Assembly: GCA_013397075.1 (NCBI GenBank)
Contig: VWZS01003477.1
Coordinates: 1,984,001-2,048,000 of the forward strand
Source: Rhabdornis inornatus
Lineage: Eukaryota; Chordata; Aves; Passeriformes; Rhabdornithidae
Length of the DNA: 64,000 nucleotides
Direction: 5' to 3'
A program made the translations under genes and the position numbers. Positions 33,233 to 45,975 of this stretch are shown one piece after another. Under the pieces are notes generated by a model. The model saw only the letters and a program-made list of their open reading frames with translations, was not told the origin of the DNA and did no database searches. Numbering within the stretch: position 1 is the stretch's first letter; the number at the start of each line of letters is the position of its first letter.

Positions 33233-34184
33233 TATCTCTGAAACAGAAAAAACCCAGAGTGATTACAACTGAATTCTGGCATAATTACTTAACATTAAAT
33301 ATGGAGAGACTAGAAAAGGAAAACACATTCATTGGGCAATGATATCTAGTGCTACAGAAGCTATGTGACAATTGAATTAAAAACATTCAAGGGTCTATCT
33401 GAATCTGATACTTAGACTGGCTTCAGTTACTGCTGTGGAAGAAAAAATAAACAAGTTGTATCCCAACAGAAAATAAAGGATACATTTACAAATTGTCAGG
33501 ACTGACCCCAAACATTTGGCCATATTAATCGCATTTAATGCACATTTTCCACAAAGGAATTAAAAGAGAGGAAAAAATCACTCCTGCTTTAAAGAGGGGA
33601 AAAGGCAAACTGAATAAAGACTGCATGTGCAAATATTCCTCACTGCATCTAATTTAACTGCTATTTCTAACAGTACAAAGGCTGTTTTTCCCACAATTTC
33701 AAGTGAACTTTTCTGCGAGTTTGAGCAAGGCACAGGGGTGGCTCTAAAGAGGAATATTAGAAACAGAGGGAAAAAAGATTCTTGAGAAATGCCAAAAATA
33801 ATCATGTTTCTTGCCTTCTGCCAGAATTGGAGTCAGTTTTACCAAGCGGAAGCACTAAAAAATCCTGTGTCTGGGCTCAAAACAAGGAAAAAAGCTTTAC
33901 AGAACACGAAACTTTTAGGAAACAACTTTGGATTCATTTTATACATCTTCTAGTTTTTGAACCTGTAGACTAGGTGCTTCGATCATTATTCTCACGTCCC
34001 TCCCCCACCGTTTTACAAGAGCTAAAAAATGCCCCCCTACAAGCACTGGAATGTGGAGGCTGAAGGGTTTTGTTATTGTTGTTTCGTTTTCTCAAATTAT
34101 CCAAGAAAACAGAAATCCAGTCCCTGATCCATCCCCATCTCCTCTTCGCCTGTGCCCTCACATGAAAACCCTGAAGTGAATTCC

Positions 34185-34520
34185 CAAGTCCAAACGCCCG
34201 GGGAGCCGGCAGCCAGGCTTCCCTGAGGCTGCTGCCTCTGCCTCAGCCCTGCGCAGGGCAGCGGCAACAATGGCTCCTTCTGCCGCGCTCGCCAAAAAGG
34301 GTGACCTGCTCTAATAGTAAGGGAATATCTTTAGCTCGATCTAAGTCCTTTATGCAGGGAAAAATCAACTGCAGTGGCTTTCAGCGTCCTAGCGCTCCTT
34401 GTCAGCAGGCCTCCTAGGCATAGAGATTGCAGGAGGGAATGAATTCACGTCCCAGCCTTACTGCGGCCGGGGAAGGCGGCGAGCAAGGGCGAGTTGAGCA
34501 CTGCTTTTGGGATGGCCAGC
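34185..34520. promoter_or_regulatory. Secondary CpG-rich patch
   Basis: A short GC- and CpG-rich stretch sits about 1.6 kb right of the main island (for example GCCCGGGGAGCCGGCAGCC near 34197 and GCGGCCGGGGAAGGCGGCG near 34464). It contains a 14-codon open frame (34270-34314) with a strong start context, ACAATGG. This could be an alternative first exon, an enhancer or the outer edge of the promoter domain. I cannot assign a transcript. Confidence 0.45.
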
Positions 34521-37500
34521 GTAAGGCAAAATTTGTAGCTGAGATCCTTGGAGGAACCTATGGCTTACCTCGGCGTACGAAATTGTTTGAAACCTCCAAA
34601 TTATCTCATCCTCATCGTATTACCTCAAGGTAGTTAACTCGCTAGGAATGCTGTTCTTTGATGACAAGTGCTTTAAAGGCACAGTGTAGAATCTCTGCCA
34701 CTGTACTTGCTTTCTCCTTAACAGCTTTGGCAGGCCCTGCAGCAATGCCGAGCTGGTGCTTTGCAGGCTTTCTAAGTCTGTCTCAACTAATGGTCAGTGT
34801 TGAGGGCCAGGAGAATGGGGGCTGGGAGAGGTGTGTTGGAGGAACTGAAACACATGGTGAAAAAATAATCTAGTAAGCTTCTCTGGTTAAAGGGGATCAC
34901 AAATGAATGGCCACTGTCTGCAATTTATGAGTATTTTAATGTGGACAAGTACAAGCTCAGATGGGATGACCTGTAAGCAGCAGATATAGCTTTAAAGATG
35001 GTTGAAGAAGGGGTTTTTTTTCAGTCTTATACTACTTTGTGGACAGTAACAGCAACTGGAAAATGATGCAACTCTAACTCATATACAGAAAGCAGATGGT
35101 CTGTTTATACTTGGAAAAATCAAACATCTAATATGTAGACTATATTGGCTTACAACCTTTTCAAATGACAACACAAATACTTTCTATATATCATATTCCA
35201 GAAGTGCCAACAAGACCATTCAGAGATACAAAGCATAAAAACCAAATGCCATCCATTTCAGTGCCTGTTAAACAAGAAAGCGACCCCAATTTCTTAAATA
35301 AGGTTTCCAAAACTCTAGAAAAAGCAAGAAAATTCCCTTGCTGGTAACTAAATCTCTATTTCCAAATCTTCCAAGATCCAATAGCAACATTCAACACACA
35401 ATCACAAAGCTCTGAAAAATGCTTTTAAAGTTCTAAGACAGCTTGTACTGCCTCATAGGAATTATTCACATCTCTTTCCACGCTGTGGAAGACTTGAAAG
35501 GGAAAATAAGGTATATATGCATAAATATTTGACATACTGGTCCGAGCCTCTAAAAACGTATGAAAATAAGAACACGTGAAAGGAGCCAACTCAGACGAAT
35601 GCCTGCATGATTAGATGAGTGCGGCCTTCCATTCCCTTCCTTTTACCACTAAATGAAATTGTCATTAGCAGAGTGTCAGTCCCAATATCATCAACTTAAT
35701 AAAGGAAGATTGAAACAGGAGACTAAGCCAGTTAATGCAGTCCTCCAAATGCAAACCATATCAGAAGAATACTGTTTAAAAGGCATGGTGCTCCTTCTAG
35801 CAGAGGAACTAATAACTAACAGACTGGGCAACAATTCTTGAAGGAAAAAGAGCAAAGATACTCATTGTGCTGTACAGGACACTAAAAAGCTTTATATGAG
35901 AAAGTCATGGGTAAAGATGAAGCATGATACAGAAAAGGGTTATTTATGAAATAGTTTAAGTATCTAAAGACTCTTTAGTAATGAATGATCAGCATACAAG
36001 CAACAGATTGATTAGGCAGATGCAACCTTGGGCACTTTAAAAGATTAACACTTTAAAAGATGTAACATTGAGATGAATTGCTAATGCTTCTGGATATTTC
36101 CCTTTTTCTCCCCAGTTCAAACTGGTGTCATTACCACTGTTCAAGTGGGGAGTGGTAAACACCAAACCAGAAAGCATTTACACATGGATCACACCAATCC
36201 ACTGTATACAAGGAAAATCCTTATCAAGACCACACAGACTCCCTAACAAGGTTTCTCTGAAAAGAAATCTATTATAGCAGATGTGCACAAAAGTGAGAAT
36301 TCATGGTCATTGAAGGAAGCTGAGTCTTCTTCAGGGACTGAAAACCTAGGATTGTTTTAATACTGTACAAAAACCAAGCACCCAAATCCACACGAGGAAA
36401 GCCAAAGAAGTTCCACCCTAGTGATTCAACAACCTGCTGAAGTTCTCATCTACTGTGCATCAAGAGATTTACAAACAGAGTGCTGCATGTTCCACAGCAC
36501 AATGGGACCAATTTCTGAAACAAGAAACCTGTAACAAAGTTAATTTATTCCATCAGATTGAAACAACCTTCATTAGGTTCCCACAACCTTTCATAAACAC
36601 AACTTTATTTGAAAATGTTCGAGCATAAGATTAATCAATAATTGTTTTTAACTGTGTTTTACAGTTTCAGGTAACTGTTCTTGTATAAATATCGTCTATT
36701 TATACATTCTCATTGTGAGTGAAACCATATGCAAGCACAGAAAGCCTACAAATTTTATTTTCTCAGCAGTATCTGTGGAGGAGGGAGACAAATATGACCC
36801 CCTCCCTGTGCCCTGCATACAGTTATGAAATCAATGGCATGTTCTCTTCCATCAATTCCTAACCTGAGATGATTTTTTTTTCCTAAGGGACACTAAGAAG
36901 AGGGTTTATGAAAATATAGGAGAATAACACACTTTAAAGGCAGAATAGCTGCGAGTAAATAACCTCTCCATCTCTTTAAATGCCTCCCCATATGAGCTTC
37001 CAATTGTACTTCACACAAAATACCATTTTCCTAAAGCGGGATTCCAAAGTCCATGGGAGACAGAAACTACGGTCTCCCAAAATCACCCTATTGAAGCCAG
37101 GCTTCCACAGGTTGCAGAGCTTGGTAAACGTGTGAAAAACCTGTCTAGGTAACGTGTTGAAAAAAACATGAGAGAAAACATGCTGGCATTGCCCTGGCTA
37201 TGGTAGAGCAGGCCTGGGACATCGCAGGCTTTCCACTTTCCCAAATGACCTTCAAAGCATCATTTAACTATCTGATACTCTGTCTTGAGAATATCAGGCA
37301 CAAAGAGATTCTTATCAGATCCAGAAAGTCAAGGGAATCCTCCAGATGTTTTTTTTCGGATGATGATGATGAAGAAACATGTAAGATGTAGGAGGAAGTC
37401 TACAGCCCTTAGAGGTGAACAGGAGCACATGAACTGGGGAGACTCAAATGACTCGAGTTCTGACGTGCCTCAGGGAAAACCTTAGTGTGTGTCCTAGAAG

Positions 37501-39848
37501 TTATCTTGTCCTGAAAAGTCAAAAATTAGCAGTCTACCAAAAGGCCCTGGATCTCACATTTTGGACAGGATTATATAGACATGAAGACAACTGTAAAAAT
37601 AACAGAGAGGGTAGGTGGACACTGATTCACTGAAGGACCTCTTCCTCAGCCAGAGAAGAGACTGAATGGATCAGGGTGGGGTGAATTAGCACCGAGAAAA
37701 TCTCTACTTGGGAGTTCCAGGCAGAGAGAGAGAGCAAGTGCAACCCGAGAAAACTTAACAGAGGCCCACTTCTTTGCAGCTCAAGCAAGTAATCGAGAAT
37801 ACTGGGCAGAGCAACCTGAAACAGGGTCATGTTTGTTTTGTTCCTCTGCAGATACTGCTGAGGAAATAAAATTTTCTGGCTTTCTGTGCTTGCATATGGG
37901 TTCACTCAGAATTTCAGCCACCCACCAAGCTGAAAAATGTGGTTTATTTAGCCATATACATTCATTAAAGATAGATTCCCAATCTTCAGTGATTTGTAAT
38001 TCATGACTTGCTGAACCAAAGGTCACACATCTTTGTATTTAATAGCATTTGATGGACTTCTCTTCTACTAATTTATCAGATCTTTATTTTGAGCCCACGT
38101 ACTTTTTTGGCATCTGTAACATCTTCCAGCAACAATATCTACAGTTTAACTTGACTCTTTTGGTTTACTTTCAGCATGTTCCCTTGCTCTGAAAGAGACC
38201 AAAGTAGGACTGGACTTCACAGATGTTTCTGAAATGACACTCCAAGATAGGACTTCTGCACATGCATATGTGATCCCAGAATGGAGGAGCATGAATGGGA
38301 GTCCTAAAGTCTTCAGTGTTGTACACACATATATCAATAAAAATAAAATTACACCTTTTATGAGCATCCTTTTATGGGATGTTAGCTGGGAATCAGGATT
38401 CTAGGTGCAGCACAGTTCCTGCACCTGTCACTCGTTTGCAATAATTGCCAACACTGAAAGTGGCACCCCAACACAACCATGGTGCTGTTCTTACAAGTGA
38501 ATAGAGGCACATGCCAAAAATCTGGGGGACGGTTAAGAAAATGACACTCTTTGTATATCCAGAAAGCTCTTTACAGAAAAGCCAACCTTTCACTCTTGAA
38601 AGCATAGTTTGAAAGGTTGTCACTTTGGCATTTGTGATAAAACAACTATCTTAACTTTTCCCTTAACCAGCTCCCTACTAGAACTGGTTACAATGTCTAA
38701 TTTATACTTGCCGTACCAGATGAAGAACATTTGTTGGAATACCTTGGTTAAACACGCACTAATTGACTACATGCAAAATACTATTTACTTTGACAGTTTA
38801 AATCATGTTCTTTCCCAAGATTTGAATTCAGCATTATTTTTAAGTTAAGGTAAATACCTCTTAAAGTATTAGCAAAATTTTGGTATGGCTGCCAGTGTTT
38901 CATTTCTTTTCAGAATACATTTTTCAGAGAAAAATCAACCTTCTGATGAACTGAATTCATTAACATAATCCTAAAGGAAAAAAATATGCATATCAGTCCT
39001 ATCAATTGAGAGACACTGTATAGGAGATGTTGTTACAAACAATTAACAAAGATTGTTTTTATCCTAACTTTACTCCCCCATCCCAGTTACACTTTCATCA
39101 AGAGTAACTGCAGTAGCTTTTAAATCTGATAGGTCAAATTAAATAGGAAGAAAAGAAAACTTCCTCTGGCTCTTTCTTCTGTTGCTTGTCTTTAAGGAGG
39201 TTTTCTGACTATAAAGAAAATGACTTTAACCTAATCCTATTTTGAAGGAGAAAAATAACTGTTGGGCTTTACTGCCAGACTTCTTGGGTTAATAATGAGG
39301 ACAAGCCCTTCAAAACAGATGTAAAATACACAACAACTTACTCCAGAAATGATGTTAATTCAAATCCAACTACGACAGCTCAGTGCTATCAGGCAGATGT
39401 ATTCTCACCTCCACAGCTTTCGCATTTGTGTATGTGTCTATATATATATGCACTTAAAAATAATTTCTTAATGCATTTCTTTAACAGAAACTACAGTTCA
39501 ACACACTTCACGATTTGCAGGGTGTTTTAGGCCAGGAAGGATGATGACTACAAAGGTGAGGGAGGTTTACATTACATTTGGCTTAGGATCTCACAAAACT
39601 ACCTTTCAGTGGAAAAATCATCTCTGTTCTCCAGGGTGCATAATTTACTTGTCTTCACAAAAAGCAGCTGACACTAACATTACAAATACAAGGCTCCAAG
39701 TCTCAATTACAGGAATTAACTCCCTTTGGCCTGGCTGGATTTTGTTCCCTAGCCTTGCTGCACCCATGTGTCAATGCAAATTCTGAACTCAGGCAGAACA
39801 GAAATGGTAGCAAATGTTGGGTTATTGATAAAATACCTTTATTTATGT

Positions 39849-39863
39849 ACACACACACACACA
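39849..39863. repeat. (AC)7 microsatellite
   Basis: Short uninterrupted AC run. Confidence 0.9.
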
Positions 39864-41572
39864 GTTCTTCTCAACAGAACTCAGTTACATGATTCATAGA
39901 TGTTCACTTTTCAGAAAATTTGTGTAGCATCTCTTAGTACCAACTGTGTGAATCCACATTACCTTACTGAAAAAACATCCAGGCAAAAATCTCAAAACCA
40001 CAAGCCAGCAAAATGAGATCCATGGAGTTCTACCACAGAGATAGCATCGTCTATAGTAACGAGCTGTAGCCTGTGAAGTGTGCGTGTCCCAGCACACACT
40101 GCATCTCCACGCTGCACCTCTGCACCATGAAAAACCAGAAGGCTGCACAAGATCTGCTGCGTTTCACAAACATCAGCAAGTAAACACCATGCCTTCCATA
40201 GAGTTTGCACGTTATTCTATAATGTAAATCTATATAAATATAAAATTCTGCTTGCATAATACAGGAAAAGTTCCAACTAATCTGAAAGACCCCACATCAT
40301 CTAATCCAGTCAGCTTTAAGACATAAGGACAGGAAAACTAATCTTTGCAATTATCCACAAAAGGTGTTATGTTTTAAATAAATGCTATTTTTGAAGTGTG
40401 ATGCAACACACATTAATGTTGTTGCATCTCTTCATACCTGACATTGCTTTTATACCTTTGTATGTATTAAAGGAGTGGAATACAACTTCGTGATACATGT
40501 GATGATTCTGAATTTTTTGTTTTTCCTTCTCTAGTCCTGTGTGCAGCATACGAACATGCATGCACATGCACCTACTTCTCCCCCCAATGGTACTTGCACA
40601 GTTAAAGGGTTCCACTGATTAAAAGTCTGAAAAAAATTTCGTTTTTTCCTCCTCTGCTTTCACACAAGCACCTAGAAGAATAAAATGAGTAGGAATGGTT
40701 CTGCTAATGATTCACTTTGCTCTAAAGTCATTGCATCAACATTTCCATTTTCATTTCACATCCACTCCCCAGCTGGTGCATGCAAGTGACCAGTACACGG
40801 GACAGCCCATTAACAAGAAGAAGAAAACAGAGGAAGAAAAGGTTAAGGGAAGACTGAAACTAATTCATACTCACTTTTCAGCATTTGCCAGAAAATATAT
40901 TCCCACAAACAAGGATGTACTAAAAATTATATGCTTTCTCAAAAACAGAAGAGGACAAAAATACTTATTTTTGGTGCAAAATGACAGGCTGTATAAATGA
41001 TAGCTCTGTTTGTTTTTTGAATTAACAGCATAACCACAGCATCTGAGCTGTAAATATATGCAATTAATGAATGAAAACTTCAACTTTCTTCTGAATTTTT
41101 TTTCAAGTACTCTTCCTGAAGTCCTTAAGTACAATGTCTCCCTGACAGTTTAACCGTCTTGCAATCTCTAGGCATGCAAACCTCTCCTATTCTACATTTT
41201 TGCTGTACAGCAATAATAAAACAAATTTTTAAGGGCTAAATGGTACTGATATTTGCCTTGACTCATCCTGCAGCCTTGACCTGCAGCTGCTACAGACTGA
41301 CTTCTATGGTACCAGTTCTGATGAGGCCCTGGTTTGCTGGGCTGAGGGCTCAGGAGAGCTCCCAGTTCAACACAGCAGTCCAGTCTATCCTATGTGAAGA
41401 AGCCAATGTAAATCAGAATCTTGCTATGCCTTGGCTTCTAGAGCCTCCATGCTCAAAATTTAAAGAAAACCCAAACCTTTTTTTACTTATATTAAGACTG
41501 TTTTTTTTTTGGAAAGCTTAATCACTTACTTCAGAAAGTTTAAAAAGAGAAATCTAACAAAAAATCTCTCAC

Positions 41573-41744
41573 CTTGGTATCTCCTATACAACAGCCCCCA
41601 AAGAAATGAATTCTACAGCTGTGTTGTGTCAGCAAATAGACAAGAAAATGAAAAGAGAATAGGGAGACAGGCTTGTAGAACACATATTGCAAGTACAAAG
41701 TTAGCTCCTAAGTGGCATGTTAGCCTTCAGGGCTTCCTCAAGCC
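41573..41744 (-). other. Candidate minus-strand non-coding exon (172 nt)
   Basis: On -, an excellent acceptor TTGCTCTGTTTTTTTTCAG ends at 41745. A consensus donor, ACCAAG|GTGAGA, has its last exon base at 41573. Stop codons appear early in all three frames, so if transcribed it would be untranslated or part of a long non-coding RNA. Confidence 0.2.
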
Positions 41745-43418
41745 CTGAAAAAAAACAGAGCAATTAACAGATAAACGAGCTGAATTTTGTTTGCTTGTTT
41801 GGGGGATGCATTTTTCTTTTTTTGGTGGGGTTGTTTTTGTTGTTGTTTATTTTTTGATGCTCAAGAACAAAGATAATTCATTATTTGCCGACTTCCTAAA
41901 AAGCCAAGGCAGCTCAATAATGTAACATTGTTATTTGTACTTGCTAACAACAGCAGCAGCAGCAATAACAAAATACTGGAAGAGAAGAGACAGTAGGGAA
42001 AGGAATATGTTTCCTTTCTTCCCCAGCATTTGGAAAATGGCCTGTAGGGAAACACCACTGATTATTTTTCATAGAAAAAAACCAACAGAAACCGTGCTTA
42101 GTCCCCCACCACTGAGGATTAGCTGCTCAGAGAAAAGATTTTTCATTTTCACACATGCACACGCTTCTACACACGCTTGGTTTAGATAAATTTGCACAAG
42201 CTGCTTTAACTAAACTGATGGGAAGCTTGGCTGCATCTGAAATACATGGTAATTCTCATGGACAAGAGGGTGGGTACTGCATGCATGTTATTCAGAATTA
42301 GACAGCAATTTAGGACATCAAATTGATCTGGGATAAGCAACCATGCTTTTATTCAGTGACTTACTATGAAGCCACCAATATTGTGGCCATGGTAATAACT
42401 CAGGTGCACGTGGGCGCAGGTGAAAGAAGCAAGAGGACAGACTTTGATTATTTTCTCCCTCTAGATTTTAATAAACAAAATAATTTTAATTTGGACATGT
42501 GTAGAGCCATTTAATTGTCTGGTCTGGTTTGTATGAAAGCGTAATTCACCTTTTCTTCCTCCTACCCCTTCATTTCTTCTTTCTTTCCATGCCCCCCTTA
42601 TAGTCAGATTTGACAAAATGTGAAAAATTTATTATAACATCTTTCAGAAGTTGCATAAGAAATACCTCTGAAAAAACTCCATGACTATGGAATCAGGGCT
42701 CAGGGGGAGATCATTTCACTCACCACAGCTCACTCTGTTTTAATGTTCAATTTTTCGTTTGTAACTACAGTTACATTTCTGCAACAATACATTGAAAAGA
42801 AAAAAAAAATTTCCAGCTCAGCACGTGCCTTTTCTATTGTTTGCCAGACTTAAGCCAAGCTCAAAAAAACCCCAAACAATGGTGAGTTTAGGAGAAAGAG
42901 TCCACTCATCCTTCACTGGTAGAAAAAGTCCAGCGGGATCAAATTGTAGGAGAAAAAGAATAATATCCTTGGAAATTCAAACATAAGCTTGATGAGTTGA
43001 GACATGACTAAACTGCGTTTCTAAAGAGACTTTTACAGACTTATACTTTTACTGTAAGTCACATGTGTTCTATATTAAATGTAACAAAATAAGCTTTAAT
43101 CTCTGTGATAGTAAAATGTTGTAGTATGTGAGACTGTAATCTTCTTTAAGAATCTTTTTGCTATTATACACATTTTGAAGGTATTATATACTTTTTGAAG
43201 TACTCATACTTGCCTTCCCCCTCTTGACTACACAGTATGTGCATTATGCCTAATTTTAAAAGTATTCCTGTTTGCATATGGTATTCCCAAGGAAGATTAA
43301 TAGATTCCTACAAACTACATAATTCAGCTCTCCCTTGCCATTCTACAAATACTACCAACTGTACTACAGTACAGAATTTCTGAGTATCTTAAAACTCATA
43401 CTTCACATTTTCCAGATT

Positions 43419-43578
43419 AAAAAACCCAAAAACAAAACAAAACAAAAAATCCCCCAAATCAAAACAACAAGAAGAACAAAAGACCAAAACCACAACCAAA
43501 CCAAACCAAAACCAAATAAAACCCAAACAAAAAAACCCCAAAAAACCTAATCCAAAAAACCAACAACAACCCCAAACC
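43419..43578. repeat. A/C-only low-complexity tract (about 160 bp)
   Basis: The + strand is almost purely A and C, built of irregular AAAAC, AAACC and AACCCC units with very few G or T bases. The complementary strand is therefore G/T-only with repeated GG, GGG and GGGG runs. It gives an artificial Phe/Trp/Gly/Leu-rich open frame on - and a Lys/Pro/Thr/Gln-rich one on +; neither should be read as a gene. Confidence 0.9.
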
Positions 43579-43611
43579 AGAAGGATTTTCAGAGCAGTTC
43601 CTATTTCTGTA

Positions 43612-43742
43612 AGTACCATTTTATTAATTAATACTTCACAATTATATAGAAGCAAAAAACCTAGGCTCACATTAAATTCTTATGCAGGTTTTCTACAGAT
43701 GAAGAAATTGAGATACCCATCTTCAAGTGAAATGTTCTTCAA
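43612..43742 (+). mobile_element. Probable diverged MIR copy
   Basis: CATTTTATTAATTAATACTTCACAA-like sequence at about 43617 and TTCTACAGATGAAGAAATTG (from about 43691) match the MIR sections 'cattaattaagcctcacaac' and 'tttacagatgaggaaactg' in the right order. The 3' part is too diverged to confirm. Confidence 0.5.
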
Positions 43743-45747
43743 AGGAAAAGATTAGTTGTAGCACTTAGAACTCTCAGTGCTTAAGAGCAGAAAGACTTCA
43801 TCCTGGATTTCATAAAAATGGCAACTGCTTTCCAAGCCCAAAAGATGCCGTTCATCCTCTTCCATTAATGAAAAAATGCCAGTTTCCTTCTTGGATGCGT
43901 TGTGGAGCCTGTTTGTCCACAGAGTGTTGGGAGCAGCGGGATGCATGGCTGCTGCCAGGTGTGTGACTGTGGGACTCCTCTCCTGGAGTCCCGCACAAAG
44001 AGGAGCCGTGTACAACACGCACCAGGGAGACACAGCCATGCCCACCTGTCATCCTGCGTTTTCCAGAACATTCATTTATCAGTAAATCCAACGAGGATGC
44101 TGGGGCAAACTCCTACCTTCCGTTCTAGTTTGCTGTGGAACCTGTCATGACTGCAAGTGTCCGGGTCTTTGGTTTTACATCTCATCTGAATGACAGGGCC
44201 AGCAAAAGGTGTATTGTCCCCTGACACACTGCAGGGGCATTGATTCTGCACGGGTTTAGAAAGAACAGTGTCACCTACTGAATCACAAATACCACTTGCT
44301 AGAGCAGTTTTTCTTCTATGTGTCACATCTAATCAGCATAGCACAATTCTCACAGCTGCTAGGAAGGCTGATAACATTTTCTCTCAAGGAACTAAAATTT
44401 AATTTTATTCAGGCAAGATACTAGCATTGCTGGAAAGAAAGGCTTTTACTGAGATTTGGAAGAGCATTAACAAAATGTTATAGGGCCATATGGCCTTCAG
44501 TAATCTGGCCAAGCTAAAGACCATTTAGGGGTAGCTCAAGATGTGGAGGGAGTTTCATCACAATGGGAAGATCTCTTTGTGAGAGTGCAGAGCTGATGAA
44601 TGCAGAGATGGGTGACACACACTGTGGCATATCCATGCTGCTCACCAGATAATTTCTTTATTTTTTAAATACCCAGGATTTTTTTTTTAGATTGAATTTG
44701 CTATTCAAAACAACTTAACATGAATGTTCTTTTAGTATTAGCAATAAATTTGCACAGCCTCCGTGCAGCATGGAACACTGAATCCATGTGGCTAAAAAAC
44801 TGGTTATGCAAGCAAGGCATATGCTTGAGAGGATGAAGAAAAATTGGCAAGATACAGCTTGCCAAGGCATGCCACACATTAGTCTACTTTAAAACTGTTA
44901 GGAAATTTCAGCATTTGCAGTTCAGTTTTCTCTACAGATATACAAAATGGGAAGCATCTTCCTTCAAGAATCATCATGAGATGCCCTCCCCTCCCCATTT
45001 CTCTCCTATTTTGATCACATCTTCTCTTTGAAATTAGCGGCCAGCTTTCTCAGATGGTGTTATCTCTGAGCTAAGGAACACTATGTCGTTTATTATTTAA
45101 AATTAGGTATTAAACAGAAGCAAACATTTCTTTGTAAAGCAATTACTGCACATTTGTGCGGCATGCAGCATTGTTCTTGGAAATGGCTTAAACCATTGAA
45201 CAAACATGAAAGACAAAGATTGCCTACATGCCGTATTATTTTAAAGAACTGCTTTATCATAAATTGTCTGGTTTGGTTTTTTTTTCCCTGAACTTGTGCT
45301 GTGAATTTTTTTCAGTTCTAATCCTGGGTATTGGAAGAGTCCAGGCAGAATGGACAGTACAAGAAATTTTAAAGAATCAATATCACCTACAGTGTATCTT
45401 AAGTATATCTCTTACAATGACTAGAGAAAATATGCTGAGTGTTTACAGCATGAAAAAAAACCCTAAAATATTAGAGAAATGTTAGTTCCTTATTTACAAG
45501 TAGTGCAGAATGTAAATATTAGGCACTGACCCAATCTCTTAATGTTTATCATAGCCTGGTGAAGTATAAAAACATCTCTGGAAAAAGGAGCTCAAAAAAA
45601 CAGAAAAAGAATAAAGGGGTGTGGGACTTGTCTGGAAAATACACAGGCATTATAGTAAATAAAAAGATGAAACATGATATTATAAATCCCTGAATATCAA
45701 TATTTACATTCCTGTCTTTCTTACAACAATAAAATTTCCAGGAACTT

Positions 45748-45975
45748 TTAGAAAAATTGTAGATTTTCACTACATTGAAAAAAGTTTAAATTACTCTCAA
45801 ATAATGGGCTGTTAAAAATCCTGTTCATTATATCTAGACTCTCTTCTTCCTCCGCAAGGTTATTAGCTTGCTGCAAACCTCCACCAATGCAGTTAGCATA
45901 ATTACTGAGCAGTGTTACTTTTAAGCTGCTGCTTTCAAAGTGACCATATATATGTAGAATGTTGCACCTGGAACC
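45748..45975 (-). other. Candidate minus-strand terminal coding exon
   Basis: On -, the long T-rich tract TTTTCTTGTTTTGCTCACAG ends at 45976 and is one of the best acceptors in the window. The next 75 codons are open in phase 0 to a TAA at 45748-45750. The peptide is hydrophilic and mixed, with an acidic Ala-Glu-Glu-Glu-Glu stretch and many Asn/Ser/Leu residues, and looks more protein-like than most open frames here. I do not recognise it. No AATAAA follows closely on the - strand. It could be a terminal exon of an unknown or poorly conserved gene, or chance. Confidence 0.22.

Noticed and set aside
40255..40325. ATCATCTAATCCA-type segment resembling a CR1 3' end
   Set aside because: Only a few short words match, without the ordered landmarks seen in the two accepted copies.
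43335..43670. Phe/Trp/Gly/Leu-rich minus frame and Lys/Pro/Thr/Gln-rich plus frame
   Set aside because: Both are translations of the A/C-only low-complexity tract.
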